Positions 1 through 12,600 of a DNA stretch of 64,000 nucleotides are shown here, piece after piece; position 1 is the stretch's first letter, and every line of letters starts with the position of its first letter. A program made the translations under genes and the position numbers. The notes under the pieces were generated by a model. It did no database searches. It was given only the letters and a program-made list of their open reading frames with translations, and was not told the origin of the DNA. Source of the stretch: Buxus sempervirens (Eukaryota > Streptophyta > Magnoliopsida > Buxales > Buxaceae); the NCBI GenBank assembly GCA_947561395.2, contig OX387188.1, positions 38,125,942 to 38,189,941 of the forward strand, given 5' to 3'.

Positions 1-1900
1 TAATATAATTAAATATGTGATTTTGACAGATAGGGATGGAGCAACAAGATACATGTAGCTGATCCCAACTTGTTGGAATAAAGCATTTCTCTGTTTTGTA
101 ATTTTTTCCAGTGTTTCTTGAAAATTTTGATTAATTCTATGGACATCAAGGCTTTTTTTTTGGGCTGAATACACCATTGGAGTTATAATTTATAGGACTA
201 GTTAAACACTCGTAACCATTTACTATTCTGTCTTATCTAAAGTATTTTATATTTCTACAATAGCTTTTTAATTATTTTTATTTAGAGTCAATTTGGCTGC
301 CTATATTTTTTTTATTAGTAAAAAGGAAATTGAAGAGAGGAGATAAAGGGGCTAGCACAAGTATTCAAAGAGTAGACACCAGGTTAAGCATTATAGTAGA
401 AGACGCCCTCCCCCAAGCCAATCAATCTTTGACAAGATTCAAATAATTTCTATCCCCAAGGCTCTGCATCTAGCAATGGGTAGACCTCATACAATGACTG
501 TCCTAGCTCATCATGTCTTTTTTGTCATTTCTTTTGGAACAATTGCAAATTTGTTTTTGATTTTTTACCTACTTCCAGATATTCAATGCATAATCTCAGC
601 ATCCAGTTTGTATTCTGGAATAGTCTCATTTTTCAGTAATTCAAGCATTTCACTTTACCAAGTTCAACGCTAGCCAGATTAGTCAACATTTATATGTTTT
701 GATGCAACAAGGTGTTGTTTGTAACAAATAATTTTGTTGGGTGGTTAATTGAGCACATTATAATCATGAAATGGGTTAGATTAGCATTATTCTCTAATGT
801 CAAAATTATTCTATTAAATCTAATGTTCTTATGGGGTGACAGACACCCATTGGAATAATAGTGATATTGTACTAGAAATGGCATCCATCTCATGATTCAC
901 TCCTTCAAAAATAGGGCTTGTGATTTCTTTCCAAAGACTCTGAGACATGGCCAAAGGATGCACGCTCTCATTCAATGTTACTCCGAACCCTAACTTAAAG
1001 GGTTGCTTTGAGATCATCTAACATTACCTAGGGTATCCTAAATCAAGTGACAAGGAAGTCCAAGACTCAGTGAGCTACTTCACAGTGAATTAGAGAATGA
1101 ATTACTGACTTTGACTTGATTTTATTTATAGTAAATTGTCTAGGAATTGTCCACTTCTGAGAAATCTTGTGAACAAGCATAAGAAGTTCTTCAAGGGATG
1201 TACACATGAAGGAAGCCAGCCTTTTAGGTGGGAACGCTCCAAATTGGATTAGAAAGGCCAAACTTCTCTTGACTCGAAATAAGAGGTAAGAGAAAAGAAT
1301 TCATTGAAGATATCCTACCTATATTTCTGACTGTCTTCACCAACTCCCACTTCCATTGATTGGACGGAAAACAGAAGAGAAGACATTGGATCTATCTCCC
1401 TCTTGAGGAAATTGTGCCCGAGAGGAGTGTTCCGAGAAAAGTACCTGCTTGTTCTGTAGTAGTATTCTAAAGTCCAAGCTTTCCGCTGTAATGTATGACC
1501 AAGGAAGTGCTGAGAATTTGACTGTCACATGGAAGATCCTCCCAATATCTCATACTAGCAACCTCACCTGCTTTAAATGTGATTCCTCTGCAGATTCTGG
1601 TGATAGAAGAGTTAGTCTTCTACAAACTGACACCATGAGATCCTTTAGACTGATGCCATAGTTAACTATGTTGGTTGGTTTACACTGTAATCCAAAGGCA
1701 TGGAAACGAGGCTGGTAACATTTTTGGCATGGCTTTGCACCTTATACTCGGAGTCTCCTTCAGGAGTGCTTTTTTCTTTCTTATGCCAGTTACTCCACCA
1801 TGTCATGGTTTCATTAGTTTTTGGTAAGATATTATACAAATCTTTGGTATTTTTCCCATGTTTTCTTCCTGAATTTTAAGATTTTAATTTGTTTTTGCAG
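1..1900. other. Intronic or upstream stretch of the LRR gene; no exon recognised
   Basis: I see no convincing coding exon here. The reading frames are short and start at non-ATG codons. The stretch ends in a clean acceptor (pyrimidine tract then TTTTTGCAG) at 1900, so it is most likely the intron, or the last of several introns, before the LRR exon at 1901. Earlier exons of that gene should lie to the left of the window. A LINE 3'-tail-like fragment sits near 45-110. Confidence 0.5.
45..110 (+). mobile_element. RTE-type LINE 3' tail-like fragment
   Basis: The words GTAGCTGATCCCAACTTG and TTGGAATAAAGC resemble the conserved 3' end of plant RTE-clade LINEs, which typically reads CATGTAG, then CCCAA, then TTGGGATAAGGC. 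The fragment is short and diverged. A longer piece of the same kind of element lies at 2430-2675. The call is from memory of the family consensus and not from an alignment. Confidence 0.4.
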
Positions 1901-3098
1901 GTAATTCTATTGGAGATCTACCTTCATCAATTTGCAATCTAACTCACCTAAAGTCTCTGTCATTAAACAATAATAATATACGTCAGGTATTTCAAATTAT
2001 ATTGTGTTTCATTGACCACTTATATCAGTAGTAGATATGTTCTTTAATATTCCTTTTTTTCCCTCTCCATTTATTCACTGTTTAATTTTTGTATTTATCT
2101 ATTGAATGATGACTTGCTTTTTTTTTTTTCTCCAATCCTTTCTTGATTGCTACAGTTGTGTTAATTCAAAATTACTCTTTGCATGATTGCATCATAATTT
2201 AAACATCAAATATTTGGTATTAATTGTTATGTTACTGTTTTGTGATGAATTCAATAGTTTTGTGCTTGATTCCAAAAAAAAAAAAAAAATTCGACTTCCT
2301 TTATCAACTCTTGTTCTGTATATCTCTCACAATATTTGACGAGGATGTTGCATATAGAATGAATGGATTAATTTAGTGGAAAAGAAATGCTATGCGATTG
2401 ATGTATTTCACTCAAGGAAAAAGGAAAAATTTATAGGACTGTTATTAAAATGGAGCTGAATTTTACAAAGTAAAGAAGCAATGCGTTTATTAGATGAATA
2501 TTGCTAATATGAGTATGTTGAGATGGATATATGCTAAGATTATGTAAGATAAAGCTAGGAATGAACAATTCATAAGTATTAAGGAGTAGCTCAAATATGA
2601 GAGTCTAAGGAAAGTAGATTATGCTGGTTTAAGCATATAGGTTGAAGACTTAGGAAGGTGCTTCTGATAAGGCGTATTAGGTTTTATTTATTTATTGGTC
2701 TTTGGATTTTTTATTTAAGTTTCAATAATATTATCATATATACGAGAGGGTTCCATAATCCTGATGCTTATACTGCTAGCATCATATTGGACAGATGCCG
2801 CAAAATCTACTGAAGGACTGCAGGGCCTTGCAAAATATTTCCCTTCATGACAATCCCATTTCAATGGTTGATTTCCAGGAGGCAAGTTGCAGTTATCTTG
2901 CAAATTGCTTGAGGCATTTTTGAATTTAAGCAATGTGGTTTTTATGATATATTTCTTGCTTATTGATTTTTGACTTACTATGTTTAGATGGATGGGTTCC
3001 AAGAGTTCGAAGCACGGAGGAAAAGGAAGTTTGACAAGCAGATTGATTCAAATGTGATGATCAGTTCCAAGGGCCTTGATGAGGGTGTTGATCTATGA
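1901..3098 (+). CDS. Leucine-rich-repeat protein, C-terminal exons (partial gene)
   Basis: This is the 3' part of a gene whose start is outside the window. Three coding exons join in frame: 1901-1986, 2795-2881 and 2988-3098 (stop TGA 3096-3098). The first gives LRR text (GNSIGDLPSSICNLTHLKS, LSLNNNNIRQ). The second continues with MPQNLLKDCRALQNISLH and DNPISMVDFQE, and the third is a basic tail starting MDGFQEFEARRKRKFDKQ and ending GLDEGVDL. The order (LRRs, ISLHDNPIS, EFEARRK, KGLDEGVDL) matches, from memory, the C terminus of plant LRR proteins annotated as LRR plus ubiquitin-like domain (Arabidopsis At2g30105 type). The ubiquitin-like part cannot be seen here. The second intron (2882-2987) appears to use a GC donor. 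These proteins are presumed to be intracellular interaction scaffolds; the function is inferred only. Confidence 0.75.
2430..2675 (+). mobile_element. RTE-type LINE fragment (reverse transcriptase C-terminal end)
   Basis: Read on the plus strand with frame breaks, the stretch shows remnants of the end of the plant RTE LINE protein. AATATGAGTATGTTGAGATGG reads NMSMLRW, where the family has EMRMLRWM. It is followed by a degenerate arginine/asparagine-rich block and by TATGCTGGTTTAAGCATATAGG, where the family has RLRWFGHVQRR. It has several stops and is clearly dead. It lies in the intron between the first two visible LRR exons, in the same orientation as the gene. Confidence 0.6.
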
Positions 3099-3600
3099 TA
3101 ATCTATGTAAGATTACATTACCGAACCTAATTTCTCAATGAATTCATGATCTTGCCACTCCATTATTGGAAGAATTAAAAAAATACATGTCTTGATTATG
3201 TTTAGCAAACAGCTTCATGCTTGGTTGTGTTGTTTTCAAGAATATGATTCATGTTCTGAAGGCTTGAATACTCGATTAAGATTCAAAAGCAAACTCTCAG
3301 GACTTTAATTCTCACCGTTTATACAGGGTTCTATCATAAGCTCAATTCTATGCTATTTTTGTGTTATTTTCTCTTTCTTGTTCACTTTACCTTTTTATTC
3401 ATCACTGAATTTTTACTTCTGCTTGTTTGGATTTTGCAGGAAGATGGTCCTTGAAAGTGAAAGCCATGCAAGTGCTGGGGGAACGGATAGCTATATTCTT
3501 TTGGAGCTTTATTCTCACAGGATTTCTGAGTATAGGAGAGAGCGATTTTCGGTGTCCATCCATCCGATTTATGTTTTATTTGGAATAAATGTATGATCAT
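3099..3600 (+). other. 3'UTR of the LRR gene, possibly with a spliced UTR exon
   Basis: After the stop at 3098 there is no further coding sequence. A good acceptor (TTTTGCAG) ends at 3439 and may start a 3'UTR exon, with a donor somewhere near 3105-3120. This is inference from splice-like signals only. Confidence 0.35.
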
Positions 3601-3878
3601 TCACTCCTACGTGTAAATGATTGCTTTCATTTGCTTGTCATTTGCATGTACATACATAAGTAGCTGCATATTCAAGCATTGCTTGCGTCAAAAGCTTGTG
3701 AATTTGGGAAAGATCAAATGTTTGCAATACCTCAATCGGCACTTCAACTTCTTATGAAGATAAGAGTGGCTGATCGTTTGGTGGATTTACCAAATTGACG
3801 GAAGTCGTTTCTTTGCAGCGCCATGCATCGAAGTGTGATTCGTACATTCAAATTTTTGAGAGGTTGAAGATAATCCGG

Positions 3879-4122
3879 ATTCAGTCACCTAATTCTTGGT
3901 AATTGGAAATTAGCTATAAATAATTAAGAATGAATATTATTTTACTGCTCAAATAGAATTTCTTCCAAAAATGCCCTTAATAAAATAGGTTATCAACATT
4001 GCTTACAAGTATTTTAAGGGCAATTTTTTTGGAAGAAATTATTTGAATAATAAGATGACATTCATTCTCAATTATTTTAAAATATCACTGTTTTCTAATT
4101 TTCAAGAATTAGATGATTGAAT
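3879..4122. mobile_element. MITE with about 100-bp terminal inverted repeats (family 1)
   Basis: The left arm (from ATTCAGTCACCTAATTCTTG) and the reverse complement of the right arm (ATTCAATCATCTAATTCTTG) match over about 100 bp, including the inner part TTCTTCCAAAAATGCCCTTA. That leaves a palindrome of about 245 bp with almost no unique core. There is no coding capacity. A related copy, split by another insertion, lies at 20420-21450. I could not fix a target-site duplication. Confidence 0.8.
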
Positions 4123-4193
4123 TTGGTTATCAACAAGAAGTATTATTAAAAATAATTTTTCTCCGGAATAAACCAAAACCAATGGGCGAGTGT

Positions 4194-4342
4194 AGAGTGA
4201 CTTGAAATCGGCTGGAGCTCGTTGTTGGAAGATCCGCTCGAGTAAGAGTGAGTGGAAGTGATACGTATGTGACATCCACACCCACTCACTATTGGACCAA
4301 CGGATCTTCCAGCGTGGGCTCCAGCTGATATAGTCTCTCCAC
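4194..4342. mobile_element. MITE with inverted arms (family 2)
   Basis: The left arm contains GGCTGGAGC, then TTGGAAGATCCG. The reverse complement of the right arm contains AGCTGGAGC, then CTGGAAGATCCG, so the element folds on itself over about 45 bp per arm. A second copy of the same design is at 48819-48967. Ends are approximate and no duplication was found. Confidence 0.6.
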
Positions 4343-4539
4343 ACCCCAGTCACTGTTGGAATAGCAGATTTTCCAACAAAAAAAAATTAGGGTCTCTCGT
4401 AGACTTCTGACAGATTTTTGACATGGTTCCTTGTATTTAGCTATCCCACCAGACCTGTACATGCGCATGTACGCCAACATTCCTCCTCATAATATACCAC
4501 GCGTTAAAACTCTCCGACAAGACATCCTCCATCCGCCTT

Positions 4540-4640
4540 CGTAGTTCGTTCTTTCGTTCACGTGACCAAAATCAGAGCAAACAACGTAGGGGCATTTAAT
4601 GTAATTGTCAACAATTGCGGGCTAGTTTTGGTGATTCAGG
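4540..4640 (+). promoter_or_regulatory. Probable promoter region of the ELM2 gene, with G-box
   Basis: A CACGTG core followed by AC (G-box/ABRE-like) lies at 4559-4564, upstream of the long 5' leader. No clear TATA box was seen. The transcription start is placed only roughly, around 4600. Confidence 0.35.
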
Positions 4641-7293
4641 ATTGCGGTGTGAAAAGGGTTTCCGGTGGTTAATACCCTGGTTCTGTCCTCGGACCGCCGG
4701 ATACAAAAAAGCGAACCCGAGCTTTACCAATTGTCGACTTTTCCTATTCGAATCTCTTTTTTACGAGCCTGAATCTCCTACCGATTCTGTTTTCAATATC
4801 CAAATTAATTTTGTTTTTCGATTAATTCTCGTCTTTCTCTATCGATTGATCCTAATTTTCGTTATTACCGTTCCGTAAATCAGGTTTCAGAATTAGGGTT
4901 TCGACAATTTCCGTTTTTATCCTGGATCTGTGGATCTTGTGCGTCGTCGTAATCGTTACTGATTCTGCTTTAAGTGTTTCCGTCTTTTGATCTCGACCGG
5001 CTCTGTATTTGTTGAATATTTCGATCCTGTTAGGTTTCCGAGGCTTCGATTTTTTTCCCCCTTTTTCTACCAATTCGCGAGTATTTTTGTTCGATCTATA
5101 GATCTCTTTGGGACATAGACATTTTCGTTGTTAAATAATCCGTTTTTGTTCGGTTCGGTGGTCAATTTTGTGTTTCGGACGAACTTCTAGAATCTAGGGT
5201 TAGGGTTTCCAAAAAAGTTTTGCCTTCGTTGTGTGCGTGATACGGCTTCGGGGAACATAGGTTTTTGTCTGATAAAATCGCGTTTTATCGCACTTGATTC
5301 GCCCTTTAAATTTTGGGATCAAGTGTCTCGTTCTCCGTCACCCAATCGTCTACCTTCTCTCGGCTTGTCTCTTGGATTTAAATTGGGCGATTTTGTTTAG
5401 AGGTATAAACTAGTTCTTTTATTTCGTGCTCTTTAAATTGCAAGAATATTATTTTAAAGCATACTTATTTAAACATTTAATTTTATTTTTCCACTTCCAT
5501 GTTTGAGAGCGATAGTTCTGGAAATCATTAATACCTGTTATATGTTACATGGAATCTGTTACTATTAGTTATTATTAGTAAGAGTTGTAGTTTAGTTTAA
5601 CTATGCTTGTGATATGGATTGAAGGAATTGTTTAGTTACTTTTTGTTTTTCCTTTGGTGAAAGTAGGTGTGCTTATTTGAGGCAATTCTTTTGCAGCAGA
5701 AAGTTGAGAGAGGGCAGAACTGTTTGAAATTGAATTCTGATAATAAAAACTCTTTCTTATGAGAAATATCACATTTTCAAAATTGTCTGAATAATGAATA
5801 AAAATTTGTAGGGTCTCTATTTTCATGCAAAGCCAATTTGTAGGGTCTCTATTGTTTGTGTAAAATTCAGGTTATTTTCACGTTGAGCAAATCTGAAATT
5901 GATTTGAATTGTGCAAGACAGTTGATTGTTTCTTGAAAGATTATGCTTTCTAGTGCGCTCATGCTTCAAAATTTTGTATTCTGTGAATTATTCTTGATGG
6001 GGCCCGTCATTGAACACTGATGTGTAACAGTAAAAGTGAATATTTTATGGTTGTTTTCTCAGCAGTGTATTTCTGGAAAAACCAATATTTTACAATAGCA
6101 AAGGAAAAAAAATTTTTGGCACCATTTTTGTTCAAAAATGGTGGTATTTATTGAGATAATCAGTGATGGCAGTCATGCTAATGATTTTTTGGGCGAAGCA
6201 TATGAAACTAGAAGTGACTACATTTCATCCTTTAATGCTTATATTTCTAATGGTTTAACCAGGATGTCGTTAAAAATGGATATATCTGTTATTTTACTTC
6301 TATTTTAGTAAAAATGAATGCTGTATATGGTGTGAATTGTATTTATGTCATTTAATTATTCTCCTGCCTTTGGGAATGCATACTATAAGTCAGAAATATT
6401 TTGTTTGCTTACCCAAACCATATAGCAATAACATTGGTTGATCTCAATATCTTCTAATATCAAAGACTCTGAAAAAGGTGGAATGGGTGCAGTCAGAGCT
6501 GTTTAAATTAATCCTGTAGGGGAAGACAAAATGGTTGAAATGCTTGCATAAATACGGTAATCCCTGGCACTCTGGACAGCCGAGCCAGCAAGTTAGCCAG
6601 GGGAAATCACTACCTATTGGAAGTTTGTTCTTGGAGAACCATTTGAAAGTATCTCCGAGTGCTGCCACTACGAATCCCTATGCGTTTCCATTTCTTTAGA
6701 TCTATGGTCCCTTTTGTCCCCTGACAGCATTCGCTGACAATGATTGACTATGTGTTCATACAAACTTAAATATGGAAGAACTTTGTTTCCTAATTAGCTT
6801 TTGAACAGCTGCTGCAATTTTTTCATAAGTGTCTGGTTCTTATTTCCTTTTTTTTCTTCATCTTCAGGTCTAGTTTTTAAATTTTCTGTATGATTCAGGT
6901 ACAAGATTACTGTTTAATTTTTTTTTGTAGAACCATTTTTTTTGGGGTGTTTGTTTTCATCTTTTAGATGACTCCTTGATTGTATAGGCTTGTTTTTTAC
7001 TACGACTTGTCATTGAAGAATACATGGATATGACCAAAGTTCTGAAATAGGCTTGAGGTTTTGTGGTGTTTCACGTACAGTTTTTATGGTTTGGCTTTCT
7101 CAGCCATGAAGATGTGAAGGGTTTTTAAGGGCAGATATATTTAATTTTTAATAAGTGACTATAAATTATTTTTGATAAATCATATATAAAAGGCCCATTA
7201 AGATTTTTAATTTAGAAAGTTACATGTTGATAAAACATTTGTCAATGGTAAATGCTTATGCATTAATATTGATCATTTTCTTGCAGAAAAAAA
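4600..7293 (+). other. 5'UTR exon and long 5'UTR intron of the ELM2 gene
   Basis: The leader exon runs from about 4600 to 5402 and ends at AG|GTATAAAC. The intron runs 5403-7286 and ends in TTTTCTTGCAG, seven bases before the ATG at 7294. The leader carries telo-box-like AGGGTTAGGGTTT at about 5197-5208, common in promoters and leaders of plant housekeeping genes. No coding exon was recognised within the 1.9-kb intron. Confidence 0.5.
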
Positions 7294-9379
7294 ATGGGTC
7301 ATAAGAGGCCTTTTAGTGATCTGGAGTCGCATGAAACTGCTTGTAAGCACTCAAGACAACTAGAATGCAGTAATCAGCTAAATTTTGTGGAAATTGCCCC
7401 TTGTAATGATGCTTTCCAGAAACCTCATGGTTCAGGTAAGGACCGGTTGATTTCTGTTATCATCATGAACATGAGAAGATACCTGGTTCGGATGTAGGCA
7501 TGTCTGATGTCTGTGCTTTCTGCATATGTTGCAAATGCAAAGTTCCTACAGGTTTCTGGGCTAGACAGTATAAAAACTGATCTGTTGGATGATCTTAACC
7601 ATACAGCCAATGGTTGATATTAATCAAGTGTTGAGCAGTAATTTTTAGAGAGGTCTAGTTTTGTGTAAAATCTCCTGAATAACTGGAAGATGAATTTTAA
7701 CCATTGAGTATTCATCTAATGAGTAGTTTTGATGTGCAGAGTTCTAGGTTCTCAATGAAATTAGTATCTCTAGATATGTATTGTCTAATTTTTCACATTA
7801 AGTTTGCTATTTATGATATGAACTTACTGTAGGTGATGATGACTTCATTAAATCACAAGTTGATGAGAGGCTTGGGAGTGAAATCATTACTGATTTGCCA
7901 AATGGGGCTGACAGGGAATTTGAGACTGGTGCTCCTGATAGCATTTCCAGCTTGTCATGGGTCACCAGCAGTACCAGCGAAGAAGATGCAAGGTCTGAGC
8001 TAGCAGTTCATGGAACCTTCTCTCCTGGCTACTTTGAGCCCAACCACCCGATAAGGGCTTTAGCTCAAGCTGAGGATATATATTTATCTCGGTTTGATTA
8101 TCCTCCTCACAAACTAGTTTCTATTGGTCCAGATCATCAAGCTGATGTTCCAGTGTGGGGTCTAGACTCCACGGAGAATGGCACCGGTCTAGACTCCACA
8201 GAGAATGGCACCAGAAATATAGATGCCTCTGATCCGAAAGGATTGTTTTCTCAATCTTCAGGTCTAGATGCCATTGCTGATGCTGACTATGGGAATCGTT
8301 TCATGGGAAATTGTGTTGTTCCTATGCTGGATTCTGAACCATCTGCATTTAATGGTGATAAAGTTGGAGATGGTAGAACTGATTGTAGCTGTCTGGATTG
8401 TGGTTCCATCAGATGTGTGAGACAGCATGTCGTGGAAGCAAGAGAGAAACTAAAGGGAACCCTTGGACAGGAAAGATTTGTAGAGTTGGGATTCTGTGAC
8501 ATGGGAGAGGTGGTGGCACTGAAATGGAATGAAGAGGAAGAACAGCTTTTCCATGAGGTAGTATTCTCTAATCCTGCATCTCTGGGTAAGAACTTTTGGA
8601 ATTGTTTGTTGATGGCCTTCCATTCTCGAACCAAGAAGGAACTTGTCAGCTATTATTTCAATGTCTTCATGCTCAGGAGACGGGCTGAGCAGAACAGATC
8701 GGATCCATTGAATATTGACAGTGACAATGATGAGTGGCAAGGAAGTGATGACGATGGTGATGAACTTGGAATGACAGAAGAAGATGAAGATTCTGTGGTG
8801 GAATCTCCTGTTGATCGTGATGATCCTGGGTATAATCAGGACCATGAAGAGGAGTTTCATGATGATGATGATGGGGATGAGATATCTGATAATAATGAAG
8901 ATAATAAAAGCATGGCTGGGGAAGAGGATGAAGGAGGGGTAGATGATGTTTCCAACATGGACATTGGAAAATCGCTTGGTGGCAGTGCTTTTAAACCGAC
9001 AACCCAGCTTCAAACGAAGATTCCACAGTATGATGGAGAGGATCATGATGTCCAAGATGACTCGTGCACTTCCTATGAATGCCAGCACAATGGGACCGAC
9101 TCTTGTGGTCCAGTTGATATGGGGGAGGAGGCAAAACAAGATAATCGAGTTGACAGTGGCTCCGTCAAAAGATTACAGGGAGATTACAATGGATTAAGTG
9201 ACAGAAGCAATCATGGATACATATTGTTGGACCCCTGTGATTCCAAAATTTGGGACATTGGGTATCTAACTGGCCCAAAGAAAGAAGTAGATTTTCTGCC
9301 CACTTGTAGTATGATTGAAGAGGTTTTCGGAGAAGAAGCTTGGAGTAACAAGTCAAGTGATGCTAAGGGCATCTATTAG
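7294..9379 (+). CDS. ELM2 domain / SANT (Myb-like) chromatin protein
   Basis: Two coding exons, 7294-7435 (CAG|GTAAGG donor) and 7833-9379 (TGTAG acceptor), join in phase 1 to give 562 residues. The start is the first ATG after the 5'UTR intron (MGHKRPFSDLESHETACK). An ELM2 core, IGPDHQADVPVW, lies near residues 145-156. A SANT/Myb-like region with conserved W and F positions (KWNEEEEQLFHEVV, NPASLGKNFW, YYFNVFMLRRRAEQNR) spans about 275-336. A very acidic stretch (DDD/EE runs) follows at about 340-417. ELM2 and SANT together are known from histone deacetylase co-repressor proteins, so a nuclear chromatin role is expected by family and is not shown here. An exact-sense 27-bp tandem duplication gives GLDSTENGT twice (nt 8159-8212). 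The plant family is like Arabidopsis At2g03470 and At1g26580, from memory. Confidence 0.88.
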
Positions 9380-9600
9380 TTTTGCTTCTGGGTTGCTGGC
9401 TTCTTCTTATGGTTGTCATTTAGGGTTCATTATGGTTTGGTAAGAGCACCAAGCATGTGAGTGTATTGCCGGTTAAGTTGGTACTTCCATTAGTAAATTC
9501 TCCTCTTTTTGAAGTTTAGGGGAAAGCAATTTTCCATTGTATGTTCATACATGGTGGATAATGGGAACTTACCTTCATTGTAAAATATTGTTTTAGAAGG
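9380..9600 (+). other. 3'UTR of the ELM2 gene
   Basis: AT-rich non-coding sequence after the TAG at 9377-9379. The transcript end was not located precisely. Confidence 0.4.
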
Positions 9601-12600
9601 TTACTGGTTTCACAGAGCCAAAATCAAATTAAGGTTGGAGAACTCCAAGAAACATGGCTACAGACTCGCTTCATTACTTACCAGAAAAACATTTCTACAG
9701 ACTGTTTCAATCGCATTCGAACCCAAATGGCCATGTCGTCAGTGCTCTTGTGGAATCTTTGCTGTTGTTATGGGTAGCATAACCTCCTACAACACTTTGT
9801 TGTCAAAATCAGTCAAAACCTACTGTTTCTCCTTGCAGGAATCTCTCTTGAGAAGGTGGTTATCTGATATTGATGTAGCAGATGAGTTTTTATGTATGTG
9901 ATCGAATTTCTTTGTTAATGTAAGATTTATTATAGAAATGGGATTTCTATTTTTTAAAGTTTCTGGTATTTGGTTCTCTTTTTTTTTTTTTTTTTTGCAG
10001 TATTAAAGTGTAATTTCCTTATCTTTATGTTCTTTAATAGATTAAGTTGCAACGAAAAAGGATCTTTGATATATTGTAGGTTTAATTGCTTGTGGATTTC
10101 AGTTTTAGTAAAGAACCTTGTGGAGGTTAATAGGAAAGAAGGGCCATGAAAACTACATGGCACTAACCCATTTAACACGGCTCCAACCAATCGTCATGAA
10201 AGTCTAATGTGATCTTGTGAAGGCAATCTGTAGAGAGATGCATGTTGTCGATTAGATAATTCTGGCATTCAAATCCATTCCAACCACATACGAGATCTCA
10301 GGAACAGGAACCCAAGTAGTAGACAGTCAAGAATGATGGTTCGGTGGAGGGTTGTATTCTATAATATCGTCTTTGAAAATACTGAGTGCTCTGCCTTTTT
10401 CTCATTTTCACTGTGAAAAGAAGTGCCGTGGAAGACTTATATTCTTTCTTAAAGTTTAAGTATGCTTTCTTCGTGTACAGTTCTGTAGCAAGTTACCACC
10501 TACGAGTTGCAGTGCCTGTAGCCTGACCCTTCTGACTGATATTAAGCTTTGGTATCACTTAACATAACTATTGGCTGCTACGGCCAGTTATTTTCCTTTG
10601 ACACGACAGATTTGGCACATTCTCACCTGAATTTTTTAAGTGATCTCGAGATTTCAGGGTGGATGTGTTTGACATTAAGGAATTGGGTTACGAATCTAGG
10701 CTGGGAATTGGAATTTGGCCTAATAATTATAGATTATATGTTTGGTGGACGATAAGGAATTGGAATTAATAATTTCTATAAAATTCTTTACACCTCCCTT
10801 TGCCTTTAATTATTCCAAATGAAAAAATTTGGGGAAGTCCATAATAGCTTCCAGCGGCATTGAGCAACCCACCATCAACCACCACAATTACCACCGTCAC
10901 GCGCTACTACCACCACCACTCCCCCATCAGGAACTGTCACTGAATTTTCGAAGTTCATCTGACAACGGAATAGGAATTTTGAACCCAATTCTTATGAAAT
11001 TATGATTCAATTTCTGCTGTCATCAAATCACAAAAATTACAATTATGTTAAATTCCAATTCTTAATGCATTGGAATTTGACTTAGAATTCTGAACTCCAA
11101 TTCCGGTTCGTTGAACCAATCGGACCTTTAAAGAGTTTTTCCATGTAGCTGGTCGAAATCCTACCTGAACCACTTGTTTCCTATCAAATGATAAAAGAAA
11201 AATCAAGAAGGATAACTGAGATCTCTATCTAAATTTTACATCCTTTATATCATTAAAGTATTACCCATATGAAGTCTTAAAAGGTTGACTTATGAATGAT
11301 AAAATTACCCATCTGCGGTGCTTCTTTTATCCTTAAACCTGTGTGAAGCTAGGTAAGATATGAGATAGCTCATGAGCCAATCTTTTTGAATCACAGCCCA
11401 ATCAAATGGCTTGCTTGATTGAGTCCTTTTTGGTTCTCACAACAGCTCAAAAGCTTGCCTGGCTCATCCACTTTGGCTCAGAGCTTTGGATCAATGTCCT
11501 GGAATCAGTAAAAACTATTTTATCAGACAGAACCTTGCAGTTTTAACCTGGATGCAATAGCTAACTCCATTTTGCAGTCTTTAGTTAGTAATTTCAATAA
11601 TCCTGATTTGACCCAACTATTGGGATCTTTGTGTCATGATGTAGGTCTGGTAGATCAGCAGAACTGGAATGAACACAGAGGCTCCTTCTTGAACCTTTCT
11701 GCTTGTAGGGTGGGCTGGAAGATATTTGATTATTAAATCTAAATCCCTCTAGATTGAGAATGCATGAACCCTTTGCATAGATAACCAAAAAGAAGCAAAT
11801 AAAAAAAAGAGTAGTGGTGCTATAGTGCTCTCCCAAAACCAACTCATCCTTCCAAAGATTAGGTAATCAATGGGGCCACAGTGAATAAATATTTGAATCT
11901 CATTGACTCATTTTGAGTATTCCCCAAGCATTGCTGGTGAGGACTTTCTCACTAACACATGCACCATTATTACATACACAAAGCCACACTTACTTTTATG
12001 GATAGATCATATACAAAAATGCAGTAGTGGATTTGTACTTGCAACCATTTTCTCTGAGGAGCATTTAAAGATCAACATTCACCAAAAGTTCTCATATAAT
12101 TGGTTACTTATTGAGCTTAGTACTAACAGTAATTTGATTTGGCACAATGGAATTGTGATGTGGAAAGCCCTTGATGGGGAGAAGCTCTTGTCATTTTTAC
12201 ACCAGATTTCTTTTTCTTTATTTATGGTTAGGTGGGCATGCTTAATTGTATGTGCATACTGCTTAGTATTAGATTTCAGCTAAAACTTATGTCTTCGTGA
12301 AGTTAATCAGGTGTTTTAGCAATCTTGATATTTGAAGCAGTTGATCAGGGATGTCCCAACTACCATAATTCAAAGCCATGAATCATTAAAACTTATTCTT
12401 TACATAACCAAATAAACTTCCTTTTTCTGTGTCTTTCTTAATTTTATCTTTGATGTCACTGATTAATATTAGACCCATGCTGACTAAACAAGAAAAAGGG
12501 ATTTTACATTATTGAAATGCCTTGTTAAGGTGACTGACCGAGCTTTGTTCTATCAAGAAGCTAGACACAGGGTTAAATTTTCTCTTAGATCTTCTGCTGA

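Noticed and set aside
8450-9139. 229-codon open frame on the minus strand
   Set aside because: It lies wholly inside the ELM2 exon and opposite its acidic GAT/GAA-rich part, which makes long antisense frames by composition.
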